37,821 nucleotides of DNA. Origin: Christensenella sp. UBA7588. Lineage in GTDB: Bacteria; Bacillota; Clostridia; Christensenellales; CAG-917. Positions 32,630 through 37,821 of this stretch are shown piece by piece. The notes beneath the pieces were generated by a model that searched no databases, was not told the origin of the DNA, and saw only the letters and a program-made list of their open reading frames with translations. Position 1 is the stretch's first letter. The number at the start of each line of letters is the position of its first letter. Both the position numbers and the translations under genes were made by a program. The stretch covers positions 1 to 37,821 of the forward strand of contig DLKM01000028.1 of assembly GCA_002478945.1 (NCBI GenBank). The letters run 5' to 3'.

Positions 32630-33952
32630 ATGGAAGAAGTTAAGAAAAAATCCGTAAGTTCCGAAGATATGCTCGACTGTATGAATTTTGTGGACGAGTT
32701 TACCGACGAATTGAAAAAATATCCTCACAGAATCACGGGAAGTGCGGACGAGACGGCTTGCGCGCGAGCCATACGCAATCGCTTGCACGACGAAACGGGC
32801 GCAAAAACCCGACTTGAGGCGTTCAACGGCTATCCGCTGTTTGGCAGAGGCTCGTTTTTGTATATGGGCATTTGGTACGCTCTTTGTTATACGATATACT
32901 TTGTGTCGTTTGCAGGCGGCAGAGTTGGCGGCGCATTGATAACGTTGCTCGCGCTTCTTGCGTTCATCGCGGGCGGTGCGATAATCGCAATGCAGTATCT
33001 CGGCAAACGTAAACTTCTCGGCATATACAAAAAGAAAGTGTCCTACAATGTCGTGAGCGAATATAGCAAAAACGACGCGCCGACTCGCACGATAATCATT
33101 GCGGACAATCACGACGCAACGCTCGGCACCGCCGTTAAGGATTTTGACCTTATGCGCAAGCTCTCGCTGATTATCGCGCCCGTGTCCGTGTTCCTTTTCG
33201 TATTGTTCTGCATCCTCAAGATGGCAATAGGCACAGACGGAGCCAACGTGACGGCAAAGATAACCGCGTTTACGGTTTTGCCGTTTATGTCGGGCGTGTT
33301 CGGAATCGTGGCGTTTGTTTTGCACTTTTCTCCTCGTGAAAAAAATGCGAGACAAAACAACGGCGTATCTACTGCGGTTGCAATGGCAACGTACGCCTAT
33401 TTCGTCGACAGAGACGAAAAACTTGCCGATGACGTAAAGATAGTTTACGCTTCGTTCGGCGGAGAGAACAGCGGAAGATGCGGCTCTTACGAGTTTGTAC
33501 AGGCGCATCCCGAATTTGCGGGGGCGCAAGTCCTGTGCGTCGGAGACATTCTCGGCAACGATTTGCAAGTTGCCGAATACGACGCCGTACGTCGTATTCA
33601 GTTTTCAACGGATACCGTGGCGGTGCTTCACGCAAGCGCAATCGAGCAGGGCATACCTCTCAAAACCGCTCCGCACGACGACTTGAAACACAAGTTCAAT
33701 TCGTTGCACGGATATACGTCGAACGCATTTGCCAAAAACGGCAACCCGACGGCTACGGTCTTATCAAAGGACTATTCCGAAGGGGCTTGCGCGGTATCGC
33801 GCGAGACGATAGAGAACCTGTTTGCACTTTGCGTAGGCACGGTTGAACGACTTATGGCAAAACGCGAACAGCAAAACGAGGACGACAAAAAGGACGAATT
33901 GAAAGTCGCTCCGTCCGCAGAAATGGAAATCGTGGACGTGGAAAGCAAATAA
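32630..33952 (+). CDS. Membrane protein with degenerate M28-type peptidase domain
   Basis: The 440-residue protein begins with the M28-like HRITGSADETACARAIRNRL and has metal-site-like positions H161-D162, NNGVSTAV at 243-250, GGEN at 277-280, D306 (CVGDILGN) and H360. In active M28 enzymes the third region has Asp and the fourth Glu-Glu; here Asn replaces Asp and the second Glu is Asn280, so catalysis is doubtful. Two pairs of transmembrane segments (about 75-95 and 100-123; 178-200 and 210-232) interrupt the fold, which is unusual. The ATG at 32630 fits the promoter; longer starts are rejected. No Shine-Dalgarno is seen. A role in sensing or binding peptides is conjecture. Confidence 0.75.
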   Translation: MEEVKKKSVSSEDMLDCMNFVDEFTDELKKYPHRITGSADETACARAIRNRLHDETGAKTRLEAFNGYPLFGRGSFLYMGIWYALCYTIYFVSFAGGRVGGALITLLALLAFIAGGAIIAMQYLGKRKLLGIYKKKVSYNVVSEYSKNDAPTRTIIIADNHDATLGTAVKDFDLMRKLSLIIAPVSVFLFVLFCILKMAIGTDGANVTAKITAFTVLPFMSGVFGIVAFVLHFSPREKNARQNNGVSTAVAMATYAYFVDRDEKLADDVKIVYASFGGENSGRCGSYEFVQAHPEFAGAQVLCVGDILGNDLQVAEYDAVRRIQFSTDTVAVLHASAIEQGIPLKTAPHDDLKHKFNSLHGYTSNAFAKNGNPTATVLSKDYSEGACAVSRETIENLFALCVGTVERLMAKREQQNEDDKKDELKVAPSAEMEIVDVESK

Positions 33953-34031
33953 CCAAATCAAGGTTTTATAATAACGCAAATCAGAAATAAACATATAGTT
34001 TGTGCAATTTTGCGCAAACGGCAGGGGATAT

Positions 34032-35291
34032 ATGCAAAACGAAGAAAAAGATTTGAGCGTGGTTGAAAATATCGAACAACCGCAAGACGAAACGAATGTC
34101 GAAACCGACGCTCAAGACGAGCAATCGACAAGGGAAGGAATACTTTTTGACTATGCAAACGCGCCGCTGACGGGCAAACAAAAATTTGTCCGTTGGCTCA
34201 AAACGGCAAGCAAACGCTATTTTATCGACGCGTTCTCGGGTATGGCGCAAGGTCTATTCTGCACGCTTATCGCAGGCACGATTTTGTGGCAAATTTCGAC
34301 TTGGTGCGGAAACAACTCTTTTGCGAAAGTACTCGGTTATATCGCAAATATTGCCAAAATGCTTATGGGCGCAGGTATAGGCATAGGAATCGCGCACAAG
34401 CTCGGCGCAAAGCCGCTCGTGATGTTTACCGCTGCCGTGACGGGTATGGTCGGTGCGTTTGCGGGCAATTTGGTTGCCGCATTGTGTTCGGGTGCAAGTT
34501 TTACCATAGCATTCGGCGCGCCCGGTAATCCTATCGGGGCATACGTCGTATCGTTGCTTACGGTTGAAATCGCAGGCCTGTACGCAGGCAAAACAAAACT
34601 CGATATTATCCTCGTTCCTATCGGAATGATGGTGCTTTGCCTTGCAGGTATTTTCATCGCTTGGCCGTTTATCAAACTCATCGATTTGCTCGCAAAACTC
34701 ATTGTGCTTGCAATAGAGGCAGGTTCCGCAGTTAAAATTATCGTCGGCGTATTCGTTGCCGTTGTAATGGGTATTTTGCTTACTATGCCGACGTCGTCGG
34801 CGGCTATATGGATAGCCATAGCGACAAGTGCAACCGCGCTTGAAAACCCCGACGTTTTTGCCATAGCGGGTGGAGCGGCGGTGGCAGGATGCTCCGCGCA
34901 TATGATAGGTTTTGCCGTTGCGAGTTTCAGAGAAAACGGCGTAGGAGGGCTTATTTCGCAAGGCGTCGGCACTTCGATGTTGCAGATTCCAAATATTATG
35001 AAGCATCCGCTGATAATGGTTCCCGAAATCGTCGCAAGTGCGGTAAGCGGACTCGTGGCGGTGCTTATGGGCTTGAGATGCAATGCCGCCGGCGGAGGAA
35101 TGGGTACAAGCGGACTTGTTGGCGTTTTCGGCACAATCGACGCGTCGCAAGGCGTTATTCCCGATTGGCAATTAGGCGTCGGCATCGTGCTTTGTCTGTT
35201 CGTTCTGCCTGCCGCGATTTCTTTCGGAGTTAGCGAACTTATGCGCAAAACGGGAGCAATCAAATTCGGAGAGCAAAAGCTCGAAGCGTAA
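34032..35291 (+). CDS. PTS EIIC type 2-like membrane protein, stand-alone
   Basis: The 419-residue protein has a 45-residue acidic N-terminal extension, then about ten hydrophobic segments rich in Gly and Ala typical of the PTS_EIIC_2 family (e.g. MLMGAGIGIGIAHKLGAKPL, IPNIMKHPLIMVPEIVASAV, AAGGGMGTSGLVGVFGTIDA). No EIIA, EIIB or sugar enzyme gene is near, so sugar transport by the PTS is not supported; stand-alone members have no settled function. The ATG at 34032 has AGGGGA upstream; an earlier start (34002) is less likely. It follows the M28-like gene after 79 bp and ends at a bidirectional terminator. Confidence 0.82.
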   Translation: MQNEEKDLSVVENIEQPQDETNVETDAQDEQSTREGILFDYANAPLTGKQKFVRWLKTASKRYFIDAFSGMAQGLFCTLIAGTILWQISTWCGNNSFAKVLGYIANIAKMLMGAGIGIGIAHKLGAKPLVMFTAAVTGMVGAFAGNLVAALCSGASFTIAFGAPGNPIGAYVVSLLTVEIAGLYAGKTKLDIILVPIGMMVLCLAGIFIAWPFIKLIDLLAKLIVLAIEAGSAVKIIVGVFVAVVMGILLTMPTSSAAIWIAIATSATALENPDVFAIAGGAAVAGCSAHMIGFAVASFRENGVGGLISQGVGTSMLQIPNIMKHPLIMVPEIVASAVSGLVAVLMGLRCNAAGGGMGTSGLVGVFGTIDASQGVIPDWQLGVGIVLCLFVLPAAISFGVSELMRKTGAIKFGEQKLEA

Positions 35292-35323
35292 ATTTTCAAA
35301 TCGTTAAACGTGTTAAAAAATAA

Positions 35324-35349
35324 AAACGCACCTTGTGTAAGGTGCGTTC
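35324..35349. terminator. Bidirectional terminator, EIIC-like gene / histidine kinase
   Basis: AACGCACCTT and AAGGTGCGTT form a 10-bp stem with a GTGT loop. An A run on the left serves as the T tail for the minus-strand kinase gene; the plus-strand tail is TCTTTC. Confidence 0.8.
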
Positions 35350-35373
35350 TTTCATTTTATAATCGCTTTATTC

Positions 35374-36648
35374 TCAAACGTCAAACAGCGATTTGTGCTT
35401 TTTTGGAATAATCGGCGTTCCGTCCTTTTTCTTCTTCAACAACGGCAGATATACGTCGAAAACCGTGCCTTTTCCTTCCACTCCGTGACATTCTATGGTG
35501 CCGTCGTGGGCTTTGACCGTAGCGTGCGCTATGGACAATCCCAAGCCGAAACTTTGGTTGTCGTCGTTTTTCCTTGCGCCGTCCGAGCGATAAAACCTGT
35601 CAAAAACGTGTTGTGCTTCTTCTTTAGAGATGCTCTCTCCCGTGTTCATAACAGACAAATGCGCGCGTTTGGCGTCCGTTGACAGTTTTACGCCGACTTT
35701 GCCGTTTTCTCCCGAATACTTTATCGCGTTGTCGAGCAATATCACGACGAGTCTTTCGAGCGAACCGTTTTCGCCGTACACCTCCGCAGACGGTTGAATA
35801 TCGGTCAACAATTTGACGTTTTTCTCAAAACAGGTCGCTTCGAAACTCAAGCAAGCCCCTTCGACGATTTCGCTGAAGTCAAGCGGTTGTTTTTTGAGTT
35901 CGCTTTGCTCGAGTTTGCTCAATTCGAGCATAGAATTGACGAGTTCTTTCATTCTCACGAGTTGCGTCGTAATCGAGGCAATCCATTTTTCGTTGTCCTC
36001 GACCGTGGACTTCGGCTCGCTCTTAATAACGCTCAGGTTGGTGGCAATGACCGTAAGCGGCGTTTTAAGCTCGTGCGAAGCGTTTGCGATGAGGTCTCTT
36101 TGTTTTGACATTGCACTTGCGACGGGTTGCAAAAGTCTTGCCGACGACAATAGCGCAAGCAACGACACGAATACCACCGAACAGCAATACAGCAACGTCA
36201 CCATAATGGCGGTGTTTGAAAGTTGCGTATGATAAGAAGTGCGGTCTATAAAAGCATACAGCGTTCCCGACGGGAATTCTTTGTTCGCAACGACAAAGTA
36301 TCTGTTGCCAACGGTAAACTTGCCTTGCTTTGTCTTGACGACTTTGTCTATAATGCTGTTTGCCTCGTCCTGCGAATAAATATCCATATTGCCCGACGTT
36401 TCAATCTTGCCGTCGTTACCGACGTAAACGTATACGCACTTAAGGTCGTTGACTACCGCGTCGTTGTGGTCCTCGGGGTGGTCGAGTGCTTTTTTTAATG
36501 AGTTGTTTATAAAGAGGTCGTTCGACGCGTATACCACTCCGAACAAACCGCCAAGCACGATAAGCAAAAAAATCGCCGAAATAACGGTGGCTGAAACGGT
36601 GTATGTCAGGCGTTGTTTTTTTATGAGGTCTATGTGCTTGTTTTTCAT
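35374..36648 (-). CDS. Sensor histidine kinase
   Basis: The 424-residue membrane kinase has TM1 (about 18-41), an extracytoplasmic sensor of about 100 residues, TM2 (about 147-170), a short linker, the HisKA box NASHELKTPLT with phospho-acceptor H192, and an ATPase domain with LDNAIKYS (N box), FDRFYRSD (F box) and GLGLSIA (G2 box). It lacks a clear HAMP domain between TM2 and H192 (only about 20 residues). It follows its response regulator by 88 bp, but a terminator lies between, so its expression may be partly separate. No clear ribosome site precedes the ATG. The signal is unknown. Confidence 0.93.
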   Translation of the reverse strand: MKNKHIDLIKKQRLTYTVSATVISAIFLLIVLGGLFGVVYASNDLFINNSLKKALDHPEDHNDAVVNDLKCVYVYVGNDGKIETSGNMDIYSQDEANSIIDKVVKTKQGKFTVGNRYFVVANKEFPSGTLYAFIDRTSYHTQLSNTAIMVTLLYCCSVVFVSLLALLSSARLLQPVASAMSKQRDLIANASHELKTPLTVIATNLSVIKSEPKSTVEDNEKWIASITTQLVRMKELVNSMLELSKLEQSELKKQPLDFSEIVEGACLSFEATCFEKNVKLLTDIQPSAEVYGENGSLERLVVILLDNAIKYSGENGKVGVKLSTDAKRAHLSVMNTGESISKEEAQHVFDRFYRSDGARKNDDNQSFGLGLSIAHATVKAHDGTIECHGVEGKGTVFDVYLPLLKKKKDGTPIIPKKHKSLFDV

Positions 36649-36705
36649 AATCGGCGGTTTATGTTATCGATTTGTATGGATAAAATATGTTTATTGTTAT
36701 TATAT

Positions 36706-36730
36706 GAAAAAAGACACGGCTTGCCGTGCC
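36706..36730 (-). terminator. Terminator between response regulator and kinase
   Basis: On the minus strand GGCACGGC-AA-GCCGTGTC is followed by TTTTTT. A TATAAT sequence (plus 36699-36704) follows on the minus strand and might restart transcription for the kinase, though no good -35 is seen. Confidence 0.75.
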
Positions 36731-36736
36731 TTGTTT

Positions 36737-37417
36737 TTACGCTTTGGGTTGCGAGAGCTTGTAGCCGACTCCGCGCACGGATTCTATCGTAAACGACGCG
36801 TCGAGATGCGAGAGTTTTTTGCGCAAGAACGACATATAAACTTCGAGATTGTTTGACTCGAATTCGCTGTTAAGCCCCCACGCTTTGAGAATAAGATTTT
36901 CCTTTGTCGCAACGAAATTCGGATACTCGAACAGGTAACGCAACAACTCGAATTCTTTTCCCGTGAGGTTGATAGAACCTTTTGCCGTGGACAGCGTAAA
37001 CGTCGTCAAATCGAGAGACGCGTTTTGATATTCCAGTTTGTTGTCGCTGAGGAGTTTGCCTCTGCGGCGCAACACCGCGCGAATTCTTGCCGAGAGTTCG
37101 TTGAAAGAGAAGGGCTTTGAAACGTAATCGTCTGCGCCTTTGTCAAGTCCTTCGATTTTGTCTTTTTCGTCCGAAAGTGCCGTGAGCATAATAACGGGCG
37201 TTTCGAGTTTTTTTGCGCGCATACGAGCCAACACTTCAAAACCGTTGAGTTTTGGCATCATCACGTCAAGCAGAATCAAATCGTACATTCCCGTCGATAC
37301 AAAGCTCAAACCGTCCGCTCCGTCGTACACGCAGTCCACGTCATAGCCTTCTTTCATCAGCATCTGCGCCAACGCTCTCGACAATTCCTTTTCATCTTCA
37401 ACCAGCAATATTCTCAT
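36737..37417 (-). CDS. OmpR/PhoB-family response regulator
   Basis: The 226-residue protein has a receiver domain with the acidic pocket E7-D8, phospho-acceptor D51 (ILLDVMMPKLNG), T79 and K101 (DDYVSKPFSF), followed by a winged-helix DNA-binding domain (about 128-224, with TGKEFELLRYL and SIESVRGVGYKL). It is the partner of the kinase downstream. AGGAGG lies 7 bases before the ATG at 37417. Targets are unknown; the nearby large lipoprotein and EIIC-like genes are candidates only by proximity. Confidence 0.95.
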   Translation of the reverse strand: MRILLVEDEKELSRALAQMLMKEGYDVDCVYDGADGLSFVSTGMYDLILLDVMMPKLNGFEVLARMRAKKLETPVIMLTALSDEKDKIEGLDKGADDYVSKPFSFNELSARIRAVLRRRGKLLSDNKLEYQNASLDLTTFTLSTAKGSINLTGKEFELLRYLFEYPNFVATKENLILKAWGLNSEFESNNLEVYMSFLRKKLSHLDASFTIESVRGVGYKLSQPKA

Positions 37418-37458
37418 ACAGGCCTCCTATCGGTTGTAGATAGATACTCTTTTTTATT

Positions 37459-37487
37459 ATTATAGTACCTTTATCAAATTAAAACAA
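37459..37487 (-). promoter_or_regulatory. Promoter of the response regulator gene
   Basis: On the minus strand TTGTTT (plus 37482-37487) and TATAAT (plus 37459-37464) are 17 bp apart. The leader is about 35 nt and ends in AGGAGG. Confidence 0.65.
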
Positions 37488-37492
37488 CATTA

Positions 37493-37615
37493 AAACGGCA
37501 CTAAATAGCGAATAACTGCGTCATCACCCGTCCGCTCCAAAATCGCGTACTAAATGTACGCTGGGTTTTGTTTCGGACGGGTGTTTTCTTGTTCTTCATC
37601 TATTTAGTGCCGTTT
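37493..37615 (+). repeat. Structured repeat SR1 copy H (inner loop type 1)
   Basis: Outer arms 37493-37508 and 37600-37615 pair perfectly over 16 bp. Box 1 is GCGAATAACTGCGTCA and box 2 TTTTCTTGTTCTTCATC. The inner stem is CACCCGTCCG/CGGACGGGTG and the apical stem GCGTAC/GTACGC, a compensated change from ACGTAC/GTACGT in B and G. It lies upstream of the regulator promoter and reads opposite to both neighbouring genes. Confidence 0.88.
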
Positions 37616-37618
37616 AGT

Positions 37619-37700
37619 ATAACTTATTAACAGAATGTGTCTATTCGGAGTTTCGAGCCGCAAGGCGGCGAGCAAATCGAACGCCGAGCTTACGTCACAC
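37619..37700. repeat. Short intergenic repeat SR4, copy 3
   Basis: ACTTATTAACAGAATGTG, CGAGCCGCAAGGCGGCGAGC and CGCCGAGCTT occur in the same order on the minus strand of 9869-9935. No gene is present in this stretch. Confidence 0.55.
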
Positions 37701-37735
37701 ACAAGGCTTTTAGCCATAATTGCCACAAGTGTCAA

Positions 37736-37821
37736 TTATTTGCCTTTTGCCTTGGTGTTCCTCTTTCCCTTCACGCAAAAGACTGCGCTTTCATCTTCTA
37801 TATCAAACGTCAATTCGCTTG
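37736..37821 (-). CDS. C-terminal end of an unknown gene, cut by the window edge
   Basis: Reading leftward from the right edge, one frame stays open for 28 codons and ends in TAA at 37736-37738. The visible end is SELTFDIEDESAVFCVKGKR followed by a Lys-rich tail. Residue composition looks like a real protein, but the fragment is too short to name. Confidence 0.45.
   Translation of the reverse strand, partial: SELTFDIEDESAVFCVKGKRNTKAKGK

Noticed and set aside
7494..37615. CRISPR array made of the SR1 copies
   Set aside because: The copies are kilobases apart, internally folded and not separated by regular spacers; no cas genes are present.

Overview
The window looks like chromosome from an uncultured anaerobic member of the Bacillota, class Clostridia or a close relative. 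The basis is inference: near-consensus sigma-A promoters with 16-18 bp spacers, strong AGGAGG-type ribosome sites, a flavodiiron protein (typical of anaerobes), a SpoIIIJ/Jag-type rpmH-rnpA-yidD-yidC-jag-mnmE-mnmG operon, and lipoproteins with LVAC lipoboxes. No phage, transposase, integrase, CRISPR array, rRNA or tRNA was seen.

Layout. 1-5.4 kb is a flavin/redox block: fprA (flavodiiron protein), then a LysR regulator divergent from a four-gene operon (flavodoxin, CMD-cupin fusion, iron-type alcohol dehydrogenase, FMN reductase-like flavoprotein). 5.5-9.4 kb holds uppP, ychF and argS. 9.4-10.1 kb is a repeat-rich spacer, followed by a perfect consensus promoter for the rpmH...mnmG operon (10.1-16.2 kb). 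16.2-17.1 kb is non-coding, with an orphan strong promoter and nested structured repeats. 17.1-18.5 kb has a small XRE repressor divergent from two unknown membrane proteins, with two operators between. 18.7-21.1 kb is glmM and trxB on the minus strand. 21.3-26.9 kb is asnS-asnA-aspS plus a lipoprotein. 27.0-29.1 kb has a structured spacer, a FabG-like SDR and an amidohydrolase. 29.3-35.3 kb has a 976-residue orphan lipoprotein, a degenerate membrane M28-like protein and an orphan PTS EIIC-type protein. 35.4-37.4 kb is a histidine kinase and OmpR-type regulator, and the right edge cuts a minus-strand gene.

The most unusual signal lies between the genes. A dispersed family of about 105-150 bp nested hairpins (called SR1 here) occurs six times in full and at least three times as degraded or variant copies. 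All copies read in the same direction. Two conserved boxes flank the inner stem, the inner stem shows compensatory changes, and the outer stem is different at each locus and in three cases starts inside the stop codon of the upstream gene. A second hairpin family (SR2, two 71-bp copies) and further short intergenic repeats are also present.
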